Below are positions 17,391 to 26,264 of a stretch of 47,878 nt of DNA, piece by piece. Both the position numbers and the translations under genes were made by a program. Origin of the DNA: Acidobacteriaceae bacterium (lineage in GTDB: Bacteria; Acidobacteriota; Terriglobia; Terriglobales; Acidobacteriaceae). The notes beneath the pieces are model-generated. The model did no database searches. It was not told the DNA's origin and saw nothing but the letters and a program-made list of their open reading frames with translations. Within the stretch, counting starts at the first letter, position 1; every line of letters starts with the position of its first letter. The DNA lies in contig PLSM01000087.1 in assembly GCA_003165075.1 (NCBI GenBank), positions 1-47,878 of the forward strand. Direction: 5' to 3'.

Positions 17391-19637
17391 TTGCTTAGAG
17401 AATTCAGGAAAACCATGCTCGCACTTGTCGCGGCCGCTTCGATCGCGACCGTCGTTGGCCAGGCTGAGCCCGTGCTGACGCGTCATGTGCGCCCCGAAGC
17501 CACGAATGGCAAGGCAAAATCCGTCGGTCACCTTCCAGCGAGCCAGACGCTGCGCCTGGTGATTACGCTGCCGCTGCGCAATCAGGATGAACTGGATCAG
17601 TTTCTCAAGGATGTCTACGATCCGACCAGCGCCAGCTACAGGCATTTCCTCACGGTGGAAGAGTTTACGGCCAGGTTTGGACCCGCCCAGGAGGACTATG
17701 CTTCGGTGGTTCAGTTCGCCCAGGAGAACGGCCTGACGGTGGTTGGGACTTCGCGCAATCGCCTGAATGTGGATGTGACAGGGACGGTGACAAACATTGA
17801 AAAGGCGTTTCATCTGACTCTGGGCACGTATCAGCATCCGACGGAAGCGCGCACTTTCTATGCTCCGGACCGGGAGCCTACGCCGAGCCTTGGGTTCTCG
17901 CTCTGGCATATCTCGGGGCTGGATAACTACTCGATTCCGCAACCTGCGGGTCTGCACAAGAAATCCGGTACCGAACCTAGCGCCACGACCGGCTCAGGCC
18001 CCTCGGCATCCTTTCTGGGCAGCGACATGCGGGCGGCATATTACGGTGGATCCCTCACGGGCGCAGGCCAGTCGCTGGGGCTGCTGGAGTACTACGGCAC
18101 CGACCTGGCCGATCTGACCACCTACTTCAAGAATGCGGGGCAAACGAATAATGTCCCCGTGACGCTGATTTCGACGGACGGAACCAGCACGAGCTGTGTT
18201 TCTCCGGGTTGCGACGACACCGAGCAAACACTGGACATGACGCAGGCCATCGGCATGGCGCCCGGGCTATCGAGCCTGGCGATGTACGTGGGTTCCACCG
18301 ACGCCGCGATCTTCAACTCAATGGCCACGCACAGCCCGCTGAATGCGCAGTTGAGCTCCTCGTGGACCTGGTACCCGGCGGACCCTGCCACCGACAATCC
18401 GTATTTTCAGGAGTTCGCGGCGCAGGGGCAGAATCTTTTTCAGGCTGCAGGCGACAGCGGCAAGTGGACGGCGACGGGTTCGGGTTCGGAGATTTTTCCG
18501 GCTGACGATGTGTACGTGACAACAGTGGGCGGAACCGACCTTTCGACCAGCAGTGCTGCAGGACCGTGGAAGTCTGAAACGGCGTGGGCGGATAGCGGAG
18601 GCGGCATTTCGCCGAACAAATTTGCAATTCCTTCTTGGCAAGCGACGACCGCCAGCGCGTGCTCAGCCTGCTCCAAGAGCTATCGCAACGCCCCGGATGT
18701 CTCGGCGAATGCGAACTTCACGTTTTATGTATGCGCCGACCAGAAAGCCTGCACAGCAAACTTGTATGGGGGCACCAGCTTTGCGGCGCCAATGTGGGCC
18801 GGCTACCTGGCCCTGGCCAATCAGCAGTCGGTGGCAAACGGAACTGGGCTGCTGGGCTTCATCAATCCGACGCTCTATTCGATTGGTGAGAGCGGAACCT
18901 ACACCACAGACTTCCACGACATCACCAGTGGGAGCAATGGCTATTCGGCAACCAGCGGATACGATCTGGCGACCGGCTGGGGCAGTCCCAACGGCGCGGC
19001 GCTGATTAATGCACTCTCCGGGCCGGTCACGCCAGGGTTCAGCCTTTCCGCCTCGCCTGCTTCGGTTTCCGTCGTGCGGGGCAATGCGGGAAGCTCGACG
19101 ATTACAAGCGCAGTGGCCGGTGGGTTCGGTGGCGCGATTACCTTGTCGGCGTCGGGCCAGCCCACGGGTGTGACAGTCGGCTTTGGCACGAACCCGATTA
19201 ACGGGGCGGGAAGCTCGAGTATGTCGATCACTGTAGGCTCAAGCGTTGCGGCGGGCACCTATCCAATTACGGTGACTGGAACGTCGGGCAGCATTATCGA
19301 AACCACCACGGTTAACCTGACCGTGACGGCGGCGGGCGCCACGTTTACGCTGACGGCATCGCCCACGTCGATCAGCGCGGGCAGAAACGGCAGCGCCAGT
19401 TCGACGATTACTGCCACCGTGAGTGGCACGCTGGGTACCGCAATCACGTTCTCCGGATCGGGACAGGGAAGCGGCAACAGCGTGACCTTCAGTCCGACGT
19501 CGCTGTCTGCGTCTGGAACAACAAAAATGACGGTGAAAGTGGGCAAGAAGGCTACGCTTGGGACGTACACGATCACCATTACTGGAACCAGCGGAACCGT
19601 GAGTCATCAGGTTACCGTTACGCTGAAAGTGACGTAA
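17391..19637 (+). CDS. Secreted sedolisin-type (S53) serine-carboxyl protease with C-terminal beta-sandwich repeats
   Basis: 748 residues: signal peptide (about 1-25), pro-kumamolisin activation domain (about 45-185), S53 catalytic domain (about 205-545), then two Ser/Thr/Gly-rich repeats of about 95 residues (about 553-748), each starting with a FxLxASPxSxS motif. Catalytic residues seen: Glu278 and Asp282 in DDTEQTLDMTQ, Asp355 in AAGDSG, Ser463 in GGTSFAAP. The calcium-site region is DFHDITSG..GYDLATGWGSP. S53 enzymes are acid-active endopeptidases matured by loss of the prodomain. TTG at 17391 is favoured by AGGAG five bases upstream; ATG at 17415 is the alternative. A strong terminator follows. 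Confidence 0.9.
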   Translation: MLREFRKTMLALVAAASIATVVGQAEPVLTRHVRPEATNGKAKSVGHLPASQTLRLVITLPLRNQDELDQFLKDVYDPTSASYRHFLTVEEFTARFGPAQEDYASVVQFAQENGLTVVGTSRNRLNVDVTGTVTNIEKAFHLTLGTYQHPTEARTFYAPDREPTPSLGFSLWHISGLDNYSIPQPAGLHKKSGTEPSATTGSGPSASFLGSDMRAAYYGGSLTGAGQSLGLLEYYGTDLADLTTYFKNAGQTNNVPVTLISTDGTSTSCVSPGCDDTEQTLDMTQAIGMAPGLSSLAMYVGSTDAAIFNSMATHSPLNAQLSSSWTWYPADPATDNPYFQEFAAQGQNLFQAAGDSGKWTATGSGSEIFPADDVYVTTVGGTDLSTSSAAGPWKSETAWADSGGGISPNKFAIPSWQATTASACSACSKSYRNAPDVSANANFTFYVCADQKACTANLYGGTSFAAPMWAGYLALANQQSVANGTGLLGFINPTLYSIGESGTYTTDFHDITSGSNGYSATSGYDLATGWGSPNGAALINALSGPVTPGFSLSASPASVSVVRGNAGSSTITSAVAGGFGGAITLSASGQPTGVTVGFGTNPINGAGSSSMSITVGSSVAAGTYPITVTGTSGSIIETTTVNLTVTAAGATFTLTASPTSISAGRNGSASSTITATVSGTLGTAITFSGSGQGSGNSVTFSPTSLSASGTTKMTVKVGKKATLGTYTITITGTSGTVSHQVTVTLKVT

Positions 19638-19682
19638 TCTCAGGAACCAAAGCGTGGTTGCTTGTTGACACCTAAGTGAAAG

Positions 19683-19720
19683 GCAAACGGCCTGGACCGC
19701 AACGGTTCGGGCCGTTTGTT
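19683..19720 (+). terminator. Rho-independent terminator after the S53 protease
   Basis: CAAACGGCC (19683-19691) pairs with GGCCGTTTG (19709-19717). Inner GGACCG and CGGTTC extend the stem with a G-T wobble around a short loop. The 3' arm runs into TTTGTTT, a T-rich tract. It lies about 45 bases past the protease stop and well upstream of the next start at 19869. Confidence 0.8.
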
Positions 19721-19868
19721 TGGGTGGCGGCATGAGGATCGGAATCAAGGGGCGATGGACGATGGCTGACGGCCGCGGACGGAAGGCGGCGAACTTGGCG
19801 AAACCTGCCCCCGGCGCGTAGGGTATTGAGCAGCCTACACAAGCACGACAAGGGAGAATTCTATCGTC

Positions 19869-21026
19869 ATGACCAATCCCGCACTGGCCCCCAACCCTGT
19901 CCAGAGACTGCTCTCACTGGATGTGGCGCGCGGCATCACTATCGCTTTCATGATCATGGTGAATAACAACGGCGGTTCCGGCTCGTGGTGGTTTATGAAT
20001 CACGCGGAGTGGAATGGCTTGACGCCAACCGACCTGGTGTTTCCCACATTTGTTTTCGTGATGGGGGTGTCGGTGGTGTATGCGCTGGAGGCACGACTAG
20101 CCCGCGGCGCCGCGCGCGCCACGCTGGCGTGGCACACGGTGCAGCGAGCGGTGGTGCTGTTTCTGCTGGGCATCTTGGTCAACGGGTTTCCGTACTTTGA
20201 ACTGGCCCACCTGCGCATCTACGGGGTGTTGCAGCGCATAGCCGTCTGCTACCTGGTGGTGAGTCTCTTCTATTTGTGGAACAAGCGGGCCTCGACCAAG
20301 ATCGTCGCGCTTGTTGTTCTGCTGGTGGGCTACTGGATTCTGATGCGGTGGGTTCCGGTGCCCGGGGCCGGCGTGCCGGGGCGAGATATTCCATTCCTTG
20401 ACAAGGACCTGAACCTGGTGGCGTGGCTCGACCGACACTTAATGCCCGGTCACCTGTACGAAGATTGGACGCACAACCTGCGCGATCCCGAAGGGCTGTT
20501 GAGCGACCTGCCCGCGGTGGGCACGGCGCTGCTTGGCGTGTTGACGGGATTGTGGCTGCGCGGGCAGCGCACGGTCACAAGCAAAGCGCTGGGTCTGGCG
20601 GTGGGCGCTGTGGCCTGCCTGGCCACGGGGTACTTCTGGTCAATCTGGTTCCCGCTCAATAAGAAACTATGGACCAGTTCCTACGTGCTGGTGGCGGCGG
20701 GATATTCGCTGGTGGTGCTGGCGCTGGCCTTCTGGGCGGTGGAAAAGATGGGTTGGCGCAAGGGTTGGACCTGGCCCTGGATTGTGTTCGGTTCCAACGC
20801 CATTGTGGCGTATATGTTCAGCGAGCTGATCCTGGGCGCGGTGGGACTGATTCCCATTGGGCCAGGTGCAAAACATTCCGACGGGTTGAATCACCTGTTC
20901 AGGGGTCTCTTCACATGCATTCCGAATCCGGGCTGGCAGGCGTTTGCCTATTCGGCTTCGTTTACCGCTATCTGCATCGTGCCGGTGTGGATTCTTTATC
21001 GCAAGCGGATTTTTGTGAAGGTGTAG
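19869..21026 (+). CDS. HGSNAT-like (DUF1624/DUF5009) membrane acyltransferase
   Basis: A polytopic membrane protein of 385 residues. The N terminus has RLLSLDVARGITIAFMIMVNN, then NHAEWNGLTPTDLVFPTFVFVMG and LRIYGVLQRIAVCYLV, blocks shared with heparan-alpha-glucosaminide N-acetyltransferase and its bacterial relatives. Eukaryotic HGSNAT moves acetyl from cytosolic acetyl-CoA to terminal glucosamine across the lysosomal membrane; bacterial members probably acetylate amino sugars at the inner membrane, but targets are mostly unknown. It sits between the protease and alpha-galactosidase genes, in line with a glycan-degrading context. The start is the ATG with a GGGAGA-like site 11 bases upstream. 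Confidence 0.85.
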   Translation: MTNPALAPNPVQRLLSLDVARGITIAFMIMVNNNGGSGSWWFMNHAEWNGLTPTDLVFPTFVFVMGVSVVYALEARLARGAARATLAWHTVQRAVVLFLLGILVNGFPYFELAHLRIYGVLQRIAVCYLVVSLFYLWNKRASTKIVALVVLLVGYWILMRWVPVPGAGVPGRDIPFLDKDLNLVAWLDRHLMPGHLYEDWTHNLRDPEGLLSDLPAVGTALLGVLTGLWLRGQRTVTSKALGLAVGAVACLATGYFWSIWFPLNKKLWTSSYVLVAAGYSLVVLALAFWAVEKMGWRKGWTWPWIVFGSNAIVAYMFSELILGAVGLIPIGPGAKHSDGLNHLFRGLFTCIPNPGWQAFAYSASFTAICIVPVWILYRKRIFVKV

Positions 21027-21040
21027 GAGCGGCGACCGGC

Positions 21041-21068
21041 TTTTTTGACTTGACTGTTTACGGTCGAG
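21041..21068 (+). repeat. Short hairpin related to the element after the MFS gene
   Basis: CTTGACTG (21049-21056), loop TTTA, CGGTCGAG (21061-21068): an eight-base stem with two G-T pairs, preceded by a T run. It closely resembles CTTGACTG-CTTA-CAGTCGAG at 43631-43650. Both lie just after plus-strand genes. The outer stem found at 43616-43697 is missing here, so this looks like a partial copy. Confidence 0.45.
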
Positions 21069-21113
21069 TCGGGCATCTGTGGTCTCCCAGCAACGCGAGT
21101 ATGAGGATTTGCC

Positions 21114-22769
21114 ATGTTCAAGTTTGGAGATAGGAAGGCAGTGCCGGGCGCGCTGGCACTGGTGATCGTCATTTGGTGCGCATCGGTGCAGGCGCAGAGC
21201 ACCGCGAAGCAGGTTTCCATTCCTCCTCCGCCGCTGGGGTGGTCATCGTGGAATAGTTTCTCCAACCTGATCAATTCCCAGATCGCCCTGGACCAGGCCA
21301 AAGCCATGATCTCCTCCGGCATGGCCAAGGCTGGTTATCGCACGGTGAATATCGATGAGGGTTGGTGGCTGGGACATCGCGATGACCATGGCAATATCGT
21401 GGTCGACCACAAGGCCTGGCCGGCACTGGCGCCGGGCGAACACGCGGGCGACATGGGAAACATTGTGCGTGCGATTCACCACCTCGGATTGAGGGCCGGC
21501 ATCTACACCGATGCGGGGCAAGATGGCTGTGGCACTTTCTCTCCGGACCTCGGCCCAGGTTATCCGGGCGAAGGCAGCGAGAACCACTACGACCAGGACT
21601 TTCTGCAATTTGCGCGGTGGGGATTCGATTATGTAAAGGTGGACTGGTGCGGCGGGGACAAAGAGAACCTGGATCCCGCGGTGCAATACGCAGAGATTGC
21701 CAGATCGATCGCGCGAGCGGAGACCATTACCGGACACAAGCTCTACTTCTCGATTTGCAACTGGGGCAAGAACAGCCCGTGGACCTGGGCGCCCAACGTG
21801 GGCGGAGTGGCAGCGGACATCTGGAGGACGAGCGGGGATATCGTCGCTCCCATCGTGGCTAATAGCGCGAACAGCGGGCGGATGGCGAGCTTTCCGGGGG
21901 TGCTGTCGAACTTCGACCAGGGCATTCATCCCGAGGCGCAGCACACCGGCTTTTACAACGATCCCGACATGATGGTGCTGGGGATGCAGGGGCTGACGGA
22001 AGAGCAGAACCGGGTTCACATGAGCCTGTGGGCCATCTCCGGCGCGCCGTTGCTGGTGGGCGCGGACCTGACGAAGCTAAGCGCTGCAACGCTGGCCATC
22101 CTGACCAATCCCGAGGTGCTGGCCATCGATCAGGATGCGCTTGGTCTGCAGGCGGTGAAGGTGGCCGAGGCGGGGAAAGGATTGGAAGTCTGGGCGAAGC
22201 CGCTGGCGAAAGCAGGGGAGCGCGCCGTTTTGTTGCTGAACCGGACTGCTGCGGTGGCGGCGATACCCGTACATTGGAGCGACCTTGGGCTGCTCGACTC
22301 TTCAGCGGTCACAGTGAGAGACGTGTGGGCGGGGAAAGAACTGGGAACGGGACCCGGCGAAGTCACTCTTCAGGTTGCCGCCGGAGATGCTGTGCTGCTT
22401 TTGATCCGGGGGACCGAGGCCAAGTGGACCACATATAAGCCCGTGGGCGTGATCAAGTTGGATGGAAGCATGGAGGTTGTCCCGCTGATCAAGGGTCATG
22501 TGCTGGATTTTGCGGATGTGGCTTCGCGCGCGGCCGTGGCACGGATTCAGATCGTCTATCGCAATCCGGAGACCGTGGTACGCTTTGCCGAACTTCGAGT
22601 GAATGGACGGATCGCCACGCGGATCGCTTTCCCTCCGACAAGGAGAGACAATGCACTGGGGATGGTGACAACTGAGTCGCTGCTGGACCGTGCAGGGGCA
22701 AAGAATGTGTTGAGTTTTTCGTCCAGCGGCGAAACTGGGCTAGGCATCGAATCCATCTCACTGGAGTGA
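21114..22769 (+). CDS. Secreted GH27 alpha-galactosidase with C-terminal accessory domain
   Basis: 551 residues: signal peptide (about 1-28), GH27 (beta/alpha)8 barrel (about 38-330), a C-terminal beta domain (about 335-425) and an extra beta-rich, possibly carbohydrate-binding domain (about 435-551). Family signatures: PPLGWSSWNSF, TVNIDEGWW, GIYTDAG, and YVKVDWCGG with the nucleophile Asp177; the probable acid/base is Asp242 in IWRTSGDI. GH27 enzymes release alpha-linked galactose or N-acetylgalactosamine, here likely in the periplasm. ATG follows GAGGA at six bases. The next plus-strand gene begins about 50 bases downstream. Confidence 0.9.
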   Translation: MFKFGDRKAVPGALALVIVIWCASVQAQSTAKQVSIPPPPLGWSSWNSFSNLINSQIALDQAKAMISSGMAKAGYRTVNIDEGWWLGHRDDHGNIVVDHKAWPALAPGEHAGDMGNIVRAIHHLGLRAGIYTDAGQDGCGTFSPDLGPGYPGEGSENHYDQDFLQFARWGFDYVKVDWCGGDKENLDPAVQYAEIARSIARAETITGHKLYFSICNWGKNSPWTWAPNVGGVAADIWRTSGDIVAPIVANSANSGRMASFPGVLSNFDQGIHPEAQHTGFYNDPDMMVLGMQGLTEEQNRVHMSLWAISGAPLLVGADLTKLSAATLAILTNPEVLAIDQDALGLQAVKVAEAGKGLEVWAKPLAKAGERAVLLLNRTAAVAAIPVHWSDLGLLDSSAVTVRDVWAGKELGTGPGEVTLQVAAGDAVLLLIRGTEAKWTTYKPVGVIKLDGSMEVVPLIKGHVLDFADVASRAAVARIQIVYRNPETVVRFAELRVNGRIATRIAFPPTRRDNALGMVTTESLLDRAGAKNVLSFSSSGETGLGIESISLE

Positions 22770-22820
22770 GTAAACTGGGCGCAAGGGGGCGAGCGACCGC
22801 TCTTCAGGCGACGGTTGAAG

Positions 22821-23588
22821 ATGAGATTTGCGCGGGATTCCAACTCGGCGGCTGCGGGGGACGGGGACCGGGGTACAGCACGGCAGCGTGGCCGGGACCT
22901 GTTTGAACTGATGGTGTGCTATGGCCTGATCCTGGTGACCATCTGGACGCCGAGGCCTTTGCAGCGATGGTTCTATGGGGCGGCGCTCGGCTGGGTGGTG
23001 CTCTCCACATGCACCTCGTTTGCGGGATGGAAGGCGATGGGATTCCGCAGGACCGGACTGTGGCATTCGCTTTGGGTGACAGGTGCGGCGCTGCTGCTGG
23101 CGGCGATCGCGGTGGGCGTGGCGGCAAGGCTGCACACGCTGCACGCGCCCAGCGGAATGGCGATGTGGATCAGGACTTTCGCGGGCTACGCACTGTGGTC
23201 GTTTGTGCAGCAATTCCTGTTGCAGGGGTATTTTCTGATTCGCCTGCTGCGGCTGGTGCCCGGCGAGAACTGGGCGGCGGTGACAGCGGCGGGCATCTTT
23301 GCCGCGGCGCATCTGCCCAATCCCATTCTGACGCCGGTTACGCTGTTCTGGGGCCTGGCCGCCTGCATGGTTTTTCTCCGCTTCCGCAATATCTTTCCCC
23401 TGGCGGTGGCGCACGCTATCTTCGGCATTACGATCGCGATCACCATTCCGGGGCCGGTGGTGCACAACATGCGGGTGGGGCTCGGCTACCTGACTTATCG
23501 CGCGCCCGGTATACGTCACCTGAGCCAGAGCGACCACACAGTATCGACCATGGAGTGGGTCAAGGAAGAGGCTCCGACGCGGCGCTGA
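22821..23588 (+). CDS. CPBP-fold intramembrane protein with altered catalytic motif
   Basis: 255 residues with about seven predicted membrane segments. CPBP (Abi/Rce1) proteases normally have EExxxR, then two membrane His motifs. Here the first motif reads FVQQFLLQGYF, so both Glu and the Arg are replaced, while the second (FAAAHLPNP) and third (AHAIFG) His motifs are kept. It may be a non-proteolytic member or a subtype with shifted chemistry. A TTG at 22815 is an alternative start. Its last 73 bases overlap, tail to tail, the end of a canonical CPBP gene on the other strand. Confidence 0.72.
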   Translation: MRFARDSNSAAAGDGDRGTARQRGRDLFELMVCYGLILVTIWTPRPLQRWFYGAALGWVVLSTCTSFAGWKAMGFRRTGLWHSLWVTGAALLLAAIAVGVAARLHTLHAPSGMAMWIRTFAGYALWSFVQQFLLQGYFLIRLLRLVPGENWAAVTAAGIFAAAHLPNPILTPVTLFWGLAACMVFLRFRNIFPLAVAHAIFGITIAITIPGPVVHNMRVGLGYLTYRAPGIRHLSQSDHTVSTMEWVKEEAPTRR

Positions 23589-24406
23589 TCACGCCAGGCG
23601 CGACCGTAGAAAACTCCGGCGATGGCAGCGAGCAGGACGTAGCGCCAGTTGAAGAGCGCGGTGCGCTTGTTCCAGTGGGCAAGGCCGAAGAGCACGGCGG
23701 TGAGGAGCAGGGCCACGGTACGGCCGAGGCGCCGTTCGAGCAGATTCTGCAGCCAGCCGCGAAAGAAGAGCTCCTCTGGTACGGCGATGCACAGAAGGGT
23801 GAAGAGGAATGCGCCGAGGGCCGGGAGCGGAGCCGGCCACACGGCATGAAAGTGGAGAAATCCCAGGACCCAGCCGAGGAGGATGGCAATGGGGGCGTAG
23901 AAACGGAACTCGCGCAGCGCAATGCCGGCATCGCGCAGGGTGAGGCGAAGATCGAATCCAACGCCATCGAGCTGGCGCACAACCAGGAAGCCGAAGATGC
24001 CTGCGTCCAACAATAGCAATTTGCCCACGGCGGCCAGGCCGGCGGGCCACGCGGGCTCAAACCAACGCAGATCGACGGCCACCCCAAGTATGGCCAGCAC
24101 GGCAAAGTCACGCCAGTTGCTTTTCATGGCGGGGTCGGCCTCTTTGGCCTGGCTCATGACGAAGGCGACCGCAGCCGGCAGCAGCGCGTAGAGAGCCAGC
24201 CATCCCCAGTGGAAGATTCCGAAGGAGATTGCGATGAGCGCATAGGGAATGCAAAGCAGGGAAGGGCCGGCGATTCTCGCCGCCGGTGAAAGGGCCTCGT
24301 CCAGGGATTTGAGGCAGGCGGGAAAGAAGGCCGCGCCCAAAACTGGAATCAAGGTCAACAGGGCGCCGAAGAGCACTAGCGGACGGAGAAGGGCGTGCAC
24401 GATCAA
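23516..24406 (-). CDS. CPBP-family intramembrane glutamic endopeptidase
   Basis: 296 residues with about eight membrane helices. Catalytic motifs are intact: PEELFFRGWLQ (Glu211, Glu212, Arg216), LFGLAHWN (His244) and SSLTHSMVD (His284). The family cleaves prenylated proteins or peptide substrates within the membrane; bacterial roles include bacteriocin immunity and processing of membrane proteins. ATG overlaps the stop of the SpoIIM-like gene by four bases, so the two are probably co-translated. The 3' end overlaps the opposing CPBP-like gene by 73 bases. Substrate unknown. Confidence 0.87.
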   Translation of the reverse strand: MIVHALLRPLVLFGALLTLIPVLGAAFFPACLKSLDEALSPAARIAGPSLLCIPYALIAISFGIFHWGWLALYALLPAAVAFVMSQAKEADPAMKSNWRDFAVLAILGVAVDLRWFEPAWPAGLAAVGKLLLLDAGIFGFLVVRQLDGVGFDLRLTLRDAGIALREFRFYAPIAILLGWVLGFLHFHAVWPAPLPALGAFLFTLLCIAVPEELFFRGWLQNLLERRLGRTVALLLTAVLFGLAHWNKRTALFNWRYVLLAAIAGVFYGRAWRDQRRVGASSLTHSMVDTVWSLWLR

Positions 24407-25383
24407 TCTAGCCTTGCGTTGATAATTGAGGGCCTGACGGGACGGAACAGCCAGATCAGCAATAGGCTGAAGAGGAGTCCGCCGACGGTGAACTTGAGCC
24501 AGACGGGAGCACTGGAGGGGGAGAAGAACCCCTCCAGGCAGCCGGCTATGATCAGCATGGGAATCACGCCGGAGACCAGGCGCGTGGCTTCAATGCCACC
24601 GCGGGCCACCGAGTCCTTCCAACGCAGGGGGCCGGGGAAGAGCATGGCGTGTCCGAGGCGTAGACCGGCGCCGCCGGCAATGAGAATGGCGGGGAGTTCA
24701 AGCGCGCCGTGGGGAGCTACAAAGCTCCACAGCGCCAGTGACATGCCATATTGGTGACACGCCGTGCCGAGCACTCCCAGCATCATGCCATTCTGGTAGA
24801 GAATCCAGAGGGTACCGAGACCGAAGAGGATGCCGCCGGCGAAGGCGAGAAAACTGACGGTGAGGTTATTGGTCATGATGTAGCTGGAGGCGGTGGGAGC
24901 CACGCTGACCACGGACTTGGTCCACATTTCATGGCGCTCCATGGTGGCAACCATGGCCGGTCCTACGAAGTGGCGCATGAACTCAGGACGGGCAATGGTG
25001 ATGGCAGCTCCGAGTGCGCCCCAGGCCACCGAGACCAGCACGGAGGCCAGTACATAGGTGAGTTGGCGGCGAACGACGAGCGGATACTCATCGCGCAGGA
25101 AGCGGAAAAGGGTGAGGAGGTTGGTCTTCCGGCCGGAATAGATGATATGGTGGGCGCGAGCGAGCAACTGATTCACGTGCTCGGCGTAGGTGCGCGCCGT
25201 GGCATCCTGACGCAACACGGAGAGGTCTGCCGCCACCTGACGATAAAGCAGGGCCAACTCCTGCAACTCTGCGCGGGACAGCTGCCCCAGCCCGCTTTGG
25301 TCCGACTGTGCAAGCAGTGAAGACAAGCGTTCCCAGTGTGGCCGGCGCTTCGCAATCCATTGGTTTGAGAGAATGGTCGCCAT
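24403..25383 (-). CDS. SpoIIM-family (DUF95) membrane protein
   Basis: 326 residues: a soluble N-terminal helical part starting SNQWIAKRRPHWERL, then about six membrane helices. The family blocks NNLTVSFLAFAGGILFGLGTLWILYQNG and PHGALELPAILIAGGAGL are plain. SpoIIM is part of the sporulation engulfment machine in Firmicutes; in non-sporulating bacteria homologues commonly sit beside RDD genes and their role is unknown. The start at 25383 was chosen because homologues begin close to the NQW motif; the open frame extends to 25593 but that part is the complement of the RDD gene. It is followed by a coupled CPBP protease gene. Confidence 0.87.
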   Translation of the reverse strand: MATILSNQWIAKRRPHWERLSSLLAQSDQSGLGQLSRAELQELALLYRQVAADLSVLRQDATARTYAEHVNQLLARAHHIIYSGRKTNLLTLFRFLRDEYPLVVRRQLTYVLASVLVSVAWGALGAAITIARPEFMRHFVGPAMVATMERHEMWTKSVVSVAPTASSYIMTNNLTVSFLAFAGGILFGLGTLWILYQNGMMLGVLGTACHQYGMSLALWSFVAPHGALELPAILIAGGAGLRLGHAMLFPGPLRWKDSVARGGIEATRLVSGVIPMLIIAGCLEGFFSPSSAPVWLKFTVGGLLFSLLLIWLFRPVRPSIINARLD

Positions 25384-26200
25384 GGTAGAAGGTTTGGACC
25401 AGCTTAACATCGAGACTCCCGAACTGGTATCGATTGAGATGCCGCTGGCCGGCATCGGGAGCCGGTTTATCGCCCTGCTGATCGACACCTTGATCTGGGG
25501 AGCGGGTCTGCTGGTGCTGTGGGGAGCGGGAGTGCTGCTGCTGCCCGGAATCGGAGCCTTCAGCCGAATCTCCGCGCAGTGGGCTATGGCCATCTATCTC
25601 TTTAGTCTCTTTGTGCTCAATTGGGGCTACTTCACTCTGTTTGAGGCGTTTTGGAACGGACGCACCCCGGGCAAGCGGATCGCCAGGATTCGCGTGATCC
25701 AGCGCTCCGGGCGGGCGATTGGGCTATTCGAATCGATGGCCCGCAACTTTGTCCGTTATATCGACGCGATTCCTTTTTTCTACGCGGTTGGAATCGTTGC
25801 CGTGTTTTCGACGCGGCAGCACCAGCGGCTGGGCGACCTGGCGGCCGGGACCCTGGTGGTGCGTGATCAGGAGCAGGAGGCGCCGTTATGGGGCGAGTCG
25901 GCGGCGCGCACCTTCACCGCGGCAACCTTCGCCGCCAGCATCCCAATTCCGGAGCCGCACACGGCCCTTTCGCTTCCGTCCATCGGCATTGCCCGGCTGA
26001 CGTGGTCCGACCTGGAGGTTATGGAAGGATTCTTTGCGCGGCGGCTGGATTTGCCCCTGGACACGCGGCAGGCGCTGGCGCAGCGCATTGCGGAAGCGCT
26101 GAAGGCAAAGTCCGGGCTGGAGCCGCCGGCCGGGGTGAGCGTAGAGACGTTCCTGGAGGCCGCCGCCCGGCAGCTTCGCGATCTGGCACGGATGCGGTGA
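25382..26200 (+). CDS. RDD-family membrane protein
   Basis: 272 residues. The N-terminal half carries the RDD domain: IETPELVSIEMPLAGIGSR, then the first helix with IALLIDT, a second helix, NGRTPGKRIARIRVI, and a third helix; the Arg-Asp-Asp signature positions are partly kept (R in GSRF, D in IDTL). The C-terminal half (about 170-272) is soluble and helical. RDD proteins are inner-membrane proteins, some acting as ion exchangers. ATG at 25382 has GAGAGA nine bases upstream; an in-frame ATG at 25373 is also possible. It is divergent from the SpoIIM-like gene with no spacer, a linkage also known in other phyla. Confidence 0.85.
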   Translation: MVEGLDQLNIETPELVSIEMPLAGIGSRFIALLIDTLIWGAGLLVLWGAGVLLLPGIGAFSRISAQWAMAIYLFSLFVLNWGYFTLFEAFWNGRTPGKRIARIRVIQRSGRAIGLFESMARNFVRYIDAIPFFYAVGIVAVFSTRQHQRLGDLAAGTLVVRDQEQEAPLWGESAARTFTAATFAASIPIPEPHTALSLPSIGIARLTWSDLEVMEGFFARRLDLPLDTRQALAQRIAEALKAKSGLEPPAGVSVETFLEAAARQLRDLARMR

Positions 26201-26264
26201 CGGAATTCGCTACGGCGAGAGCACAAGAATTCCCTGACGGGAACAGGGAGGCGAGGAACTGGGC

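Noticed and set aside
22916..24016. Plus-strand open frame (366 codons) across both CPBP genes
   Set aside because: It crosses two genes with recognised motifs in other frames and has no protein-like pattern of its own.
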